DNA of 32,516 nucleotides. It comes from an uncultured Odoribacter sp. (GTDB taxonomy: Bacteria > Bacteroidota > Bacteroidia > Bacteroidales > Marinifilaceae). A program made the position numbers and the translations under genes. Shown here piece by piece: positions 7,088-15,442 of this stretch. The DNA lies in contig UQTM01000035.1 of assembly GCA_900544025.1 (NCBI GenBank), forward strand, positions 1 through 32,516, read 5' to 3'. Positions within the stretch are counted from its first letter, which is position 1, and every line of letters starts with the position of its first letter. The notes below the pieces were generated by a model, which worked only from the letters and a program-made list of their open reading frames with translations, was not told the DNA's origin and ran no database searches.

Positions 7088-8917
7088 ATGGAAAAATTTA
7101 AAGAATTAGGTTTAGAGGGAGAGATTCTCAGGGGAATTGCAGATTTAGGTTTTGAAACACCAAGTCCGGTACAAGAGAAAGCTATCCCTATTATTTTGGG
7201 TGAAGAAAACGACTTAGTGGTTTTGGCACAGACCGGAACCGGAAAAACAGCTGCTTTTGGCTTACCTTTGTTGCAAAAATTGGATACAGACCTGAACAAA
7301 ATCCAGGTTTTGATTTTGAGTCCTACCCGGGAATTATGTGTGCAGATTGGGAATGACTTGCAAAATTATTCTAAATACAGGAAAGATATCCGGGTGACCT
7401 GTGTATATGGAGGAACGGATATCCGGCGGCAGATCAGGGAATTGGAAAAAGGGGTACATGTTTTGGTGGCCACTCCGGGACGCCTTTGCGACCTGATCAA
7501 ACGAAAGGCCGTGAATATCGAGCATGTCCGGGCCGTGGTGCTGGACGAGGCGGATGAAATGCTGAATATGGGATTTAAAGAAGACCTGAATTTTATTCTG
7601 GATGAAACCCCGGAAGCACGGAACACTTATCTTTTCTCGGCTACCATGCCTAAAGAAGTGGAACGTATTGCTAAGAACTATCTTCGCCAGCCGAAGGAAA
7701 TTTCTACCGGAAAGAAAAATCAGGGAGCCGATACGGTGACACATGTGTATTATCAGGTGTTGGCAAAGGATTGTTATGAGACATTGCACCGGGTGATCGA
7801 TTGTGCTCCGGATATGTATGCGATTATTTTTACGCGTACGAAAGTGGAGGCACGCGATATTGTGAGAAAATTGCAGAAGGACGGCATTGATTGCGATGCG
7901 CTGCACGGGGATCTGAGCCAGGCGCAGCGTGACGATGTGATGGCGCAATTCCGGGCTAAAAGATTGAAAGTGCTGGTGGCTACGGATGTGGCGGCCAGAG
8001 GTTTGGATGTGGACAATCTGACCCATGTGATCAACTACAATTTACCGGAGGATGTGGAAAGTTATACCCACCGGAGCGGACGTACGGGACGTGCCGGGAA
8101 AGAAGGAATTTCGGTAGCTATTATCAATTCCAAAGAAAAAGGTAAACTTCGCCGGATCGAAAATATCCTTAAGAAGAAATTTCAGTACTTGGATGTGCCG
8201 GGTGGCGAAGAGGTATGCCGTGCCCAGTTGTTGTATTATGCCGATAAGATTTTAGGAGCCGAACCGAAAGAGACTTTAGGCAAGTATCAGGATGAATTGT
8301 TTGAAAAATTCAAAGAACTGTCGAAAGAGGAACTGATCCAGAAGATCGTGTCGTATGAGTTCGGCAAACTGTTGAAAAAATATGCCGGGGTGGGCGACTT
8401 GAATTTGTCGGAGACGGAACGCCACCGGGGAGGAACGGAAAGCGGACGCGGTGAGCGTGGAGATCGCCGGGGAGAGGAACGGAACAGTTTCACCCTGTTT
8501 AACGTGAACGTGGGACGTGAAGACGGTTTCACTCCGCGCGACCTGATGTCGATTATCAATACCTATTCTCCGAGAAAAGGTTTGGAAGTGGGAGGTATCC
8601 GGATTTTTGACAACAATACGAAATTTGAAGTCGATGTAACGGGTATAGATGGATTTTTGTCACATTTCCGGAACGTGAATTTCAACGGATTGCCTTTTAT
8701 GGTAACGGAAATGCAGGAAAAATTCAGCCGGGGAGGCGGTCGCGACAATGGACGTGGCGGACGTGGAGAACGGCAGAATGATTTCGGGCGGCGGAATTCG
8801 ACGGCCAATAATAAATGGCGTTCGGAAAACCGGAGAAGCGACGGAAGCAGCCGGGGACGTTTCGGGGAGAAGAAGAAAGGTGTCGAGGGCGGTGGACGTT
8901 CCAGGAAAAAATATTGA
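7088..8917 (+). CDS. deaD: DEAD-box ATP-dependent RNA helicase (DeaD/CsdA type)
   Basis: RNA helicase of the cold-shock and ribosome-assembly type. The RecA-like core has the Q-motif region (FETPSPVQEKAIP), motif I AQTGTGKT (47-54), PTREL (79-83), TPGR (129-132), DEAD (153-156), SAT (184-186), an ARGLD motif V at about 303-307 and HRSGRTGR (328-335). The region from about 470 to 540 (NVGREDGFTPRDLMSIINTY) looks like a DbpA-type RNA-binding domain (RRM-like). The last 60 residues are a Gly/Arg-rich basic tail with several RGG/RGR units, likely disordered RNA-binding sequence. Length 609 aa fits the family. A hairpin leader precedes it and a perfect 13-bp hairpin follows. The symbol is by family resemblance; an rhlE-type name is possible, but the DbpA-like domain favours deaD. 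Confidence 0.93.
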   Translation: MEKFKELGLEGEILRGIADLGFETPSPVQEKAIPIILGEENDLVVLAQTGTGKTAAFGLPLLQKLDTDLNKIQVLILSPTRELCVQIGNDLQNYSKYRKDIRVTCVYGGTDIRRQIRELEKGVHVLVATPGRLCDLIKRKAVNIEHVRAVVLDEADEMLNMGFKEDLNFILDETPEARNTYLFSATMPKEVERIAKNYLRQPKEISTGKKNQGADTVTHVYYQVLAKDCYETLHRVIDCAPDMYAIIFTRTKVEARDIVRKLQKDGIDCDALHGDLSQAQRDDVMAQFRAKRLKVLVATDVAARGLDVDNLTHVINYNLPEDVESYTHRSGRTGRAGKEGISVAIINSKEKGKLRRIENILKKKFQYLDVPGGEEVCRAQLLYYADKILGAEPKETLGKYQDELFEKFKELSKEELIQKIVSYEFGKLLKKYAGVGDLNLSETERHRGGTESGRGERGDRRGEERNSFTLFNVNVGREDGFTPRDLMSIINTYSPRKGLEVGGIRIFDNNTKFEVDVTGIDGFLSHFRNVNFNGLPFMVTEMQEKFSRGGGRDNGRGGRGERQNDFGRRNSTANNKWRSENRRSDGSSRGRFGEKKKGVEGGGRSRKKY

Positions 8918-8925
8918 ACCATGCC

Positions 8926-8960
8926 ATACAGCCCGGAGGATTCTCCGGGCTGTATCGTTT
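8926..8960 (+). terminator. Rho-independent-like terminator after the helicase gene
   Basis: Perfect 13-bp stem ATACAGCCCGGAG (8926-8938) with CTCCGGGCTGTAT (8943-8955), loop GATT, followed by CGTTT. It starts 8 bp after the helicase stop. The T-run is short, so termination may be partial, allowing some read-through into rmuC 20 bp downstream. Confidence 0.75.
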
Positions 8961-8974
8961 AAAGGAAAAGCGTT

Positions 8975-10294
8975 ATGATAGAATGGATCGGGATATTGTC
9001 GGGACTTGCGGTCGGAGCCGTGCTGGGTTTTGTGGCCGCTATTCCGGGCAGGAAAGGCATAGAAGCGAATGTGCGTTTTCTGCAGGGAGAGTTGCAACGG
9101 ATTCGGGAGCAGGAAAGCCGGATGCAGGAAGAGAAAGAGCATTTGGCGAAAGAAAACACCCGGCTGGAAGAACAGCTCCGGACGATGCAGCAACGGCTGG
9201 AGGAACAGAAAAAAGAGGTGGGCGAAATGCATGTGCTGCTGACGGATCAGTTTAAAAACCTTGCCAATGAAATTTTGGAAGATAAATCCCAGCGTTTTAC
9301 AGAAGCGAATCGTAATAATCTGGAGAAAATTCTGACGCCTTTGAATAAAGATATCGAGGCTTTCCGGAAGCAAGTGGACGAAGTGTATCATAAGGAGGCG
9401 ACGGAACGGACGATGCTGGAAAATAAGATTGCGGAACTTGTAAAACTGAATAATCAGATCAGTGAGGATGCCACGAATCTGACGCGTGCCTTGAAAGGCG
9501 ATACCAAAACGCAGGGAGATTGGGGAGAAATGATCCTAGAACGGATTTTGGAAAATTCCGGTCTGGTGAAAGGCCGGGAATATTTCATTCAGGAGACGCT
9601 GCGGGACGAAAACGACCGGGCTGTGAGGGGAGAAAAAGGAGGATGCCTGCGTCCCGATGTCGTGATCGTGTATCCCGATAACCGGAAGGTGGTGATCGAT
9701 TCCAAAGTATCGCTGACGGCGTATGCCGGGTATTGCAGTGCAGAAACGGATGCGGAACGGGATGCAGCTTTGAGGGCGCATTTACATTCTTTGCGGAAAC
9801 ACGTGGATGAGCTTTCGGAAAAAGATTATTGCGCTTATACGGACGGAGCCTTGGATTTTGTGATGATGTTTGTCCCGAACGAGGCTTCTTATGTGCTGGC
9901 GATGCAGGCGGACAACCGTTTGTGGAACGAGGCTTACCGGAAGCGGGTACTGATTCTCAGTCCGGCGAACTTGATTGCGGCCCTGAAACTGACCGCCGAC
10001 CTGTGGAGCCGGGAGTATCAAAACCGGAATGCCCAGGAAATTGCAGACCGGGGAGCTAAATTGTACGATAAATGTTTGGCGTTTTTAGATAGTTTTACGG
10101 AGATCGGGGAGCATATCCGCAAAACGCAGGATGTTTATGAGCAAGCCCTGGGACGTTTGAAAACCGGAAATGGTAACCTCATCGTTCAAGCCCGGAAGTT
10201 AAAGCAGCTTGGCGTGAAATCCCGGAAAACGGATAAGGAAAAGGCGATATGGGCACGTCTGCCGGAGGAGACGGAGCAGGAAGGGGAGGAATGA
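8975..10294 (+). CDS. rmuC: RmuC family DNA recombination protein
   Basis: Membrane-anchored coiled-coil protein with a restriction-endonuclease-like fold; in E. coli, loss changes recombination between inverted repeats. Residues about 3-25 (WIGILSGLAVGAVLGFVAAI) form an N-terminal membrane segment, about 30-90 are a Glu/Arg/Gln-rich coiled coil, and the RmuC domain runs from about 165 to 390, with KGDTKTQGDWGEMILERIL, RPDVVIVYPDNRKVVIDSKV (the PD-D/E-x-K-like nuclease core) and FVPNEASYVLA. The 439 aa length is normal. It follows the helicase terminator closely and is followed by a strong Bacteroidota promoter for engB, so it may be expressed alone or by read-through. Confidence 0.95.
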   Translation: MIEWIGILSGLAVGAVLGFVAAIPGRKGIEANVRFLQGELQRIREQESRMQEEKEHLAKENTRLEEQLRTMQQRLEEQKKEVGEMHVLLTDQFKNLANEILEDKSQRFTEANRNNLEKILTPLNKDIEAFRKQVDEVYHKEATERTMLENKIAELVKLNNQISEDATNLTRALKGDTKTQGDWGEMILERILENSGLVKGREYFIQETLRDENDRAVRGEKGGCLRPDVVIVYPDNRKVVIDSKVSLTAYAGYCSAETDAERDAALRAHLHSLRKHVDELSEKDYCAYTDGALDFVMMFVPNEASYVLAMQADNRLWNEAYRKRVLILSPANLIAALKLTADLWSREYQNRNAQEIADRGAKLYDKCLAFLDSFTEIGEHIRKTQDVYEQALGRLKTGNGNLIVQARKLKQLGVKSRKTDKEKAIWARLPEETEQEGEE

Positions 10295-10296
10295 GT

Positions 10297-10328
10297 TTTG
10301 GATAAACAGGGGTAATGGGTTATCTTTG
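10297..10328 (+). promoter_or_regulatory. Bacteroidota sigma-ABfr-type promoter for engB
   Basis: TTTG at 10297-10300, a 20-bp spacer, then TATCTTTG at 10321-10328. This matches the phylum consensus of -33 TTTG and -7 TAnnTTTG. The predicted start is near 10335, giving a leader of about 25 nt before the engB ATG at 10361. It begins 2 bp after the rmuC stop. Confidence 0.75.
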
Positions 10329-10360
10329 TAAAGTGATTTTTTAGAATAAATTTTAAACTT

Positions 10361-10963
10361 ATGGATATAATTAAAGCTGAATTTATAACCAGCAATACGG
10401 GGGTGAATAAATGCCCTAAACCCGATAGGCACGAATATGCCTTTATCGGGCGTTCGAATGTAGGAAAATCTTCGCTGATCAATATGCTGGTGAATAATAA
10501 AAGTCTTGCTAAAACTGCGGCAAAACCGGGGAAAACACAATTAATCAATCACTTTTTGGTGAACGACGAATGGTATATGGTGGATTTGCCCGGCTATGGA
10601 TTTGCCCGTACTTCGAAAGCAACTCAAATTCAGTTCGAAAAACTGATCCGGGATTATATTCTGAAACGGGAGAATCTGGTTTGTTTATTTGTATTGATAG
10701 ATAGCAGGCTGGAACCTCAGAAGATCGATCTTGAGTTTATGGAATGGTTGGGAGAAAACGGAGTTCCTTTTGTCATGGTGTTTACCAAGGCCGATAAATT
10801 ATCGGCGACGGAGCGGCGGAATTGCATCGATAAATACCATAAGAAAATGCTGGAAACCTGGGTTTCCACTCCTTTGGCTTTTATCACCTCGTCTGAGAAA
10901 AGACTGGGACGTGAAGAATTGCTGGATTATATCGATGAATTGAATCATATAGAAAGAGGATAA
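10361..10963 (+). CDS. engB: EngB/YsxC/YihA ribosome-assembly GTPase
   Basis: Small essential GTPase of the TrmE-Era-EngA-EngB group needed for large-subunit maturation. Motifs: G1 GRSNVGKS (30-37), G2 around PGKTQ (56-60), G3 DLPGYG (75-80), G4 TKAD (142-145), G5 TSSEK near 175. Length 200 aa is typical. It has its own strong promoter 33 bp upstream and is followed 22 bp later by the MORN-repeat gene, so engB probably leads a transcript running toward xseA-xseB-dacB. Confidence 0.97.
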   Translation: MDIIKAEFITSNTGVNKCPKPDRHEYAFIGRSNVGKSSLINMLVNNKSLAKTAAKPGKTQLINHFLVNDEWYMVDLPGYGFARTSKATQIQFEKLIRDYILKRENLVCLFVLIDSRLEPQKIDLEFMEWLGENGVPFVMVFTKADKLSATERRNCIDKYHKKMLETWVSTPLAFITSSEKRLGREELLDYIDELNHIERG

Positions 10964-10985
10964 GCCTGTATAATAAGATCGATTT

Positions 10986-11759
10986 ATGAAATTTATTTTT
11001 TTCTTTTTACAGATATGCCTGCTGGTGCCGGGAGGAATTTTAGAAGGAAGAGCGCAGGAATTGAAGGAAGGATATTATCCCGATGGAAAGCTCCGTTATA
11101 AAGGGTATTTTTTGAACGGGCAGCCTGCCGGAGAAGTGACGCATTATTATCCCGATGGAAAGGTGAAAGCCGTGATGAACCATCGGGGCAAACAGGCCGA
11201 GGCTGTATTGTACAGCCGGGACGGAGAATTTAAGACTTCGGGACGGTATATGGACCGGAAGAAAGAGGGTGTGTGGGAATACCGGAAAGGAGAGAAATTG
11301 TTACTGAGCGAGGAGTATTCCGGTGACCGTTTAAACGGAGCTGCTACCCGCTATTATCCGACAGGGGCGGTGGCCGAGGTGAAAAACTGGAAAGACGGAG
11401 GTTTGTCGGGGGTATGGAAATTATTCTACGAGTCGGGAAAATTGAGGTCGGAAGTGACTTTTTCTGCCGGAAAGCTGAACGGAAAACTCCGTTCGTACAA
11501 TTCTGACGGGGTGTTGGTGGCCGAAGGGGAATACCGGAACGATCTGAAAGAGGGAATATGGCAGTTTTTTTATCCGGATGGGAAATTGGAACGTACGGTG
11601 GTTTATCATGCCGGAACGGCTGAAAACGAGGAAGAGGCTATACGGGAGGAAAGCCGCCGGATAGACGAATTGATGAATTCGGGTAAGAAATTTGCCGATC
11701 CGGCTCTTTTTAAAGATGATCCCGAGGGATATATGAAATTGAGCGGTTTGATTCGTTAA
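10986..11759 (+). CDS. Secreted MORN-repeat (YwqK-like) protein
   Basis: Exported protein of unknown role. Residues 1-24 look like a signal peptide (FIFFFLQICLLVPGG, likely cleavage after GRA). The rest is a chain of about seven degenerate 22-24 residue MORN_2-type units, each around the pattern YYPDGKL-x-G-x-[YF]-x-[ND]-G-x-x-x-G; clear copies begin with YYPDGKLRYKG, YYPDGKVKA, YYPTGAVAEV, FYESGKLRSEV and FFYPDGKLERT. Databases often name such proteins the YwqK-family antitoxin; I see no toxin gene beside it, and the secretion signal argues against a cytoplasmic antitoxin here. The C-terminal 40 residues are charged. It lies between engB and xseA on the same strand with short gaps (22 and 40 bp). 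Confidence 0.85.
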   Translation: MKFIFFFLQICLLVPGGILEGRAQELKEGYYPDGKLRYKGYFLNGQPAGEVTHYYPDGKVKAVMNHRGKQAEAVLYSRDGEFKTSGRYMDRKKEGVWEYRKGEKLLLSEEYSGDRLNGAATRYYPTGAVAEVKNWKDGGLSGVWKLFYESGKLRSEVTFSAGKLNGKLRSYNSDGVLVAEGEYRNDLKEGIWQFFYPDGKLERTVVYHAGTAENEEEAIREESRRIDELMNSGKKFADPALFKDDPEGYMKLSGLIR

Positions 11760-11799
11760 GCGGTTTGCTGAAGAGAAAAGAAAACAAAAAGAACCAGTC

Positions 11800-13206
11800 A
11801 TGAATGCCATTTCGTTATTTGAACTGAATAATCAGATCAAGCAGGCGCTGAAAGGGCGGTTTGCCGATTCGGTGTGGATTACCGCCGAGATCACGGAGAT
11901 ACAGAATAATAGCTCCGGGCATTGCTATTTGCAGTTGGCGGATAAAAAGGAGGGGGAAGATGCTATTATCGCTACGGCAAGAGGAACGATCTGGGCTTTT
12001 ACTTACCGGATGCTACGCCCTTATTTTGAAACGACCACCGGGCGCAGTTTGTCTAAGGGGATGCGGGTGCTGATAAACGTCGAGGTCGTGTTTCATGAAG
12101 TGTACGGTTATTCCCTGAATATAAAAGATATCGATCCTACTTTTACGATAGGGGACCTGGAGCGTAAAAGGAGGGAGATTATCGCCCGGCTGGAACAGGA
12201 CGGAATTATCGATATGAACCGGGAACTGGAATTTCCGGCATTGCCTAAAAACATTGCGGTGATTTCTTCGCCTACGGCTGCCGGGCTGGGCGATTTTATG
12301 GATCAGATCGGAAACAATCCTTATGGCTACCGGTTTCATGTGAAATTGTTTCCGGCGATTATGCAGGGGGAGAAAACCACCGATTCGGTTATTGCTGCTT
12401 TGGAACGGATTTATGAATACGAGGACATATTCGATGTGGTGGTTATTATCCGGGGAGGAGGTTCGCAAACGGATCTGGGCAGTTTCGATAGCTATGATAT
12501 GGCGGCAAATGTCGCCCAATTCCCGTTGCCCGTGATTGCCGGGATCGGGCATGAGCGCGATGAAACGATTGTCGATCGGGTGGCGCATCTGCGGGTGAAA
12601 ACGCCTACGGCTGCCGCTGCTTTCCTGATCGGGACTTTTCAGGAGCAGGAAGCCCGGCTCGAGGAATTGAAAAACGATTTCGGAGTGGGAGTCACTCAAT
12701 TATTGCACGATGAAAAGACCCGGCAAATGGCCTGTATTTCGGGTTTCCGGCATGCGGTGCAGGAGGTGTTGGGAGGGAAGAATACCCGGTTGAAATTGCT
12801 TTCACAACGGTTACAACATGCCTCTATTCTGTTTGTACAGGGTAAGATAGGAGGATTCGAACGATTGAAAGCACATTTTGCTAATTATGCCGCGTTGTTA
12901 TTCGCGCAGCAGAAAAATCGTTTGGAAAATTATACCGGGAGTCTGGGAAATAAAACCCGTTCCATTTTATCGGTGAATCATCGCCGGTTGGAACTGGCGG
13001 AGACAACGGTGAAGTTTGTCGATCCTGCCCGGGTGCTGGAGCGGGGTTATTCCATTACGCTCAGGAACGGAAAAGCCGTAAAGGATGCTGCCGGATTGAA
13101 GGCGGGTGAAATGTTGGTTACCAGGGTGGCGAAAGGAAAAATAGAGAGCATTGTGGAGCGGGTGACCTTGCAGGAAAAAGATAAAGAAGGGGAGATCGGT
13201 ATTTGA
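11800..13206 (+). CDS. xseA: Exodeoxyribonuclease VII large subunit
   Basis: Catalytic subunit of ExoVII, which degrades single-stranded DNA from both ends into oligonucleotides. It opens with an OB-fold domain (SLFELNNQIKQAL, SVWITAEITEIQ, GHCYLQL), followed by the catalytic domain with LPKNIAVISSPTAAGLGDF, VVIIRGGGSQTDL and GIGHERDETIVDRVAH and the adjoining KTPTAAAAFL, all highly typical. The helical coiled-coil part that binds XseB spans about 280-400, and the end has DPARVLERGYSIT. At 468 aa it has normal length. xseB follows after 27 bp, the expected operon partner. Confidence 0.97.
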   Translation: MNAISLFELNNQIKQALKGRFADSVWITAEITEIQNNSSGHCYLQLADKKEGEDAIIATARGTIWAFTYRMLRPYFETTTGRSLSKGMRVLINVEVVFHEVYGYSLNIKDIDPTFTIGDLERKRREIIARLEQDGIIDMNRELEFPALPKNIAVISSPTAAGLGDFMDQIGNNPYGYRFHVKLFPAIMQGEKTTDSVIAALERIYEYEDIFDVVVIIRGGGSQTDLGSFDSYDMAANVAQFPLPVIAGIGHERDETIVDRVAHLRVKTPTAAAAFLIGTFQEQEARLEELKNDFGVGVTQLLHDEKTRQMACISGFRHAVQEVLGGKNTRLKLLSQRLQHASILFVQGKIGGFERLKAHFANYAALLFAQQKNRLENYTGSLGNKTRSILSVNHRRLELAETTVKFVDPARVLERGYSITLRNGKAVKDAAGLKAGEMLVTRVAKGKIESIVERVTLQEKDKEGEIGI

Positions 13207-13233
13207 TATTTTTGATTTAATATAAAAAAGATC

Positions 13234-13434
13234 ATGGAAGAGATTAAATTGAATTATAAAGAAGCTATGGCCGAGATCGAAGAGATCGTGGCAAAATTGG
13301 AAGATAACCAATTGGATGTGGATGAATTGAGCGAGAAAGTGAAACGGGTGTCCTGCTTGATTGCTTTCTGCAAATCGAAATTGCACGATACGGAAACAGA
13401 GGTCGAGAATATTCTCAAAACGATGGATAACTGA
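13234..13434 (+). CDS. xseB: Exodeoxyribonuclease VII small subunit
   Basis: 66-residue helical protein that coats the XseA coiled coil. The sequence shows the family pattern: YKEAMAEIEEIVAKLEDNQLDVDELSEKVKR, with the characteristic L-E-x-x-x-L-x-[VL]-D-[ED]-[LA] core, then a Lys-rich helix ending ILKTMDN. It is 27 bp after xseA and 7 bp before dacB, so translation is probably linked in one message. Confidence 0.95.
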   Translation: MEEIKLNYKEAMAEIEEIVAKLEDNQLDVDELSEKVKRVSCLIAFCKSKLHDTETEVENILKTMDN

Positions 13435-13441
13435 CCGGGAT

Positions 13442-14824
13442 ATGAAAAAACTTTGGCTTATCGGGTTCGTCCTGTGCTTAGCGTTAAGCGTTTCGGGGCA
13501 ACCCCGGGAGGCATTGACGCGGCTGGTCGGGACGGAATGCCTGAAAAATGCGGCTGTCGGTGTCTCTGTAAAGCAGGTGGAGGACGGGATTGTCGTGGCC
13601 GAATATAATCCGCAGATGGCTTTGGCTCCGGCATCGGTGATCAAATTACTTTCCACGGCTTTCGCTTTAAAGGAGAAAGGGAAAGATTTTCAGTATAAGA
13701 CAAAAATTTTCTATACCGGAGCTATCCGGAACGGTATTTTAGAGGGAGATATTCTGATCGAGCCGGTAGGTGATCCTTGTTTGGAATCGTCTTATTTTAA
13801 AGAATATAAATTTGTAGAGCCTTTGGTAAAGGCGATACGACAGGCGGGTATTAGGAGTGTTAAAGGAAATATCCGGGTGGAAATGCCTGTGAACCGGGAA
13901 GAAAATATTCCGGGCACCTGGGTGTGGGAAGATATTTCCAATTATTATGGAGCTTGTTACCTGCCGTTTAATTACCGGGATAATCTATATACGCTTGAAT
14001 TGAGATCGGGGGCAGCGGGAACGAAAACCCAGGTGGTGAGAGTGGTGCCGAAAGTGCCCGGAATGACTTTTCGAAATGAAGTAAGGGCGTCGGAGAAAGG
14101 AAAACCCGATGCCTGGATTTATGGCGGGCCTTACAGTAATGTGCAGTATATCCGGGGGATCATGCCACAAAACCGGACTTCTTTTAAATTGAAAGGTGCG
14201 ATGCACGATCCCGCAAGGTGTTTTGTGCAGGAACTGACGGATAGGCTGGCGATATCGGGGATAAAGGTGGGACATGAAAAGTTGAAAGACGGGGATAAAA
14301 GCGAATTATCCGTTTTTACTTCTCCGAAGTTGGAAGAGATTGTGTTCCATACCAATAAAGCGAGTGTAAATTTGTTTGCCGAGGCTTTGGGAAAGCTGGC
14401 TTTGGGCGGACGGCCTCTTCAGGAGGGGATGTATGAGTTGTTGCAGGAAGTGGGAATCGATACGGGAGGAGTGACTTTAAAGGATGCCTGCGGCCTTTCT
14501 CCTTTGAACGGAGTGCCTGCGCAGGTGTTTACCGATCTGCTGATTTGGGCGGATGGGCATTTGGGGACGGCTTTCATACGTTCGCTGCCTGTGGCCGGGA
14601 CAGATGGGGGATTGAACGGATATTACGGAAACAGGGCAGTTTTAAAAAATAACCTTAGGGCAAAGACAGGATCGTTTTCCGGAGTGCGTTGTCTGTCGGG
14701 GTATATAACGACGGCTTCCGGGAAACATTTGGCTTTTACGATTTTAATCAATTATTACACTTGCAGTAGTGTAGAATTGCAACAGGCCGTGGGGCTTTTT
14801 CTGGAAGAACTGGCTAAATCGTAG
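13442..14824 (+). CDS. dacB: PBP4-type D-alanyl-D-alanine carboxypeptidase/endopeptidase (DacB)
   Basis: Class C low-molecular-mass penicillin-binding protein that trims or hydrolyses peptidoglycan cross-links in the periplasm. The signal peptide is residues 1-20 (MKKLWLIGFVLCLALSVSG). Serine-peptidase motifs are in order: SVIK (SxxK, S65-K68), SVN (308-310) and KTG (408-410). The insert between SxxK and SxN is typical of peptidase family S13 (DILIEPVGDPCLESS). The ATG at 13442 is preferred because it starts the signal peptide 7 bp after xseB; longer in-frame starts would overlap xseB and bury the signal. Length 460 aa. The gene ends 37 bp before tdk. Confidence 0.94.
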   Translation: MKKLWLIGFVLCLALSVSGQPREALTRLVGTECLKNAAVGVSVKQVEDGIVVAEYNPQMALAPASVIKLLSTAFALKEKGKDFQYKTKIFYTGAIRNGILEGDILIEPVGDPCLESSYFKEYKFVEPLVKAIRQAGIRSVKGNIRVEMPVNREENIPGTWVWEDISNYYGACYLPFNYRDNLYTLELRSGAAGTKTQVVRVVPKVPGMTFRNEVRASEKGKPDAWIYGGPYSNVQYIRGIMPQNRTSFKLKGAMHDPARCFVQELTDRLAISGIKVGHEKLKDGDKSELSVFTSPKLEEIVFHTNKASVNLFAEALGKLALGGRPLQEGMYELLQEVGIDTGGVTLKDACGLSPLNGVPAQVFTDLLIWADGHLGTAFIRSLPVAGTDGGLNGYYGNRAVLKNNLRAKTGSFSGVRCLSGYITTASGKHLAFTILINYYTCSSVELQQAVGLFLEELAKS

Positions 14825-14834
14825 ATTCTTTTTA

Positions 14835-14842
14835 TAATTTTG
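14835..14842 (+). promoter_or_regulatory. Likely -7 element upstream of tdk
   Basis: TAATTTTG fits the phylum -7 consensus TAnnTTTG and lies 19 bp before the tdk ATG, so the transcript would have a leader of about 13 nt. No clear TTTG sits at the -33 distance (near 14811), so this is a partial match. Confidence 0.45.
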
Positions 14843-14861
14843 TGCTGTAAAAACAATCAGG

Positions 14862-15437
14862 ATGTTTTTGGAAAGTGTAAATAAGGCGGGCTGGATAGAG
14901 GTCGTCTGTGGCTCGATGTTTTCAGGAAAAACCGAAGAATTGATACGTCGTTTGAAACGTGCCCAATTTGCCCGGCAAAAGGTGGAAATTTTCAAACCGA
15001 AGATCGATGTCCGTTATTCGGAAGAAGACGTCGTATCGCATGATGCCAATACGATTCGCTGTACACCTGTGGAAAATTCCGGGAATATCTTATTGCTGAC
15101 CGGGGATGTGGATGTGGTCGGCATCGATGAAGCCCAATTTTTCGACTCCAATATTGTTTCTGTGTGCAAAGTGCTGGCTAATAATGGGATAAGAGTGATT
15201 GTCGCAGGCTTGGACATGGATTATTTGGGTAATCCGTTCGGTCCGATGCCGGAGTTGATGGCTGTGGCCGAATATGTCACCAAAGTACATGCTATCTGTG
15301 TGCGTTGCGGTAATCTGGCACATCATTCCCACCGATTGTCGGACAATGAAAAGTTGGTTATGCTGGGCGAACAGCACGATTATGAACCGATTTGCCGGCA
15401 TTGCTTTAACCAGGTGGTGAAAGGCGATCAGAAATAA
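14862..15437 (+). CDS. tdk: Thymidine kinase (type II, TK1-like)
   Basis: Salvage enzyme phosphorylating thymidine with ATP. The 191 aa protein has the P-loop GSMFSGKT (17-24), the Walker B/catalytic DEAQFF (89-94), the lasso-domain zinc cysteines C146-x2-C149 and C178-x2-C181, and the GLDMDYLGNPFGPMP substrate region. This is the bacterial and human TK1 type, not the viral herpes type. Its stop is 5 bp from the stop of the convergent DUF418 gene, with no terminator between. Confidence 0.97.
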   Translation: MFLESVNKAGWIEVVCGSMFSGKTEELIRRLKRAQFARQKVEIFKPKIDVRYSEEDVVSHDANTIRCTPVENSGNILLLTGDVDVVGIDEAQFFDSNIVSVCKVLANNGIRVIVAGLDMDYLGNPFGPMPELMAVAEYVTKVHAICVRCGNLAHHSHRLSDNEKLVMLGEQHDYEPICRHCFNQVVKGDQK

Positions 15438-15442
15438 GAGAG

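Noticed and set aside
7334..8026. 230-codon minus-strand frame within the helicase gene
   Set aside because: Fully inside the conserved helicase core on the other strand; no domain match.
8660..9391. 243-codon minus-strand frame across the end of the helicase gene and the start of rmuC
   Set aside because: It is antisense to two well-supported genes and crosses a terminator. The product is low-complexity (Phe/His/Pro-rich) with no domain; it mirrors the Gly/Arg-rich tail and the coiled coil.
10986..11759. Toxin-antitoxin system suggested by the common YwqK 'antitoxin' name
   Set aside because: The protein has a signal peptide, lies among housekeeping genes and has no toxin-like neighbour.
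12013..12699. 228-codon minus-strand frame inside xseA
   Set aside because: Antisense shadow of a conserved gene with no motif of its own.
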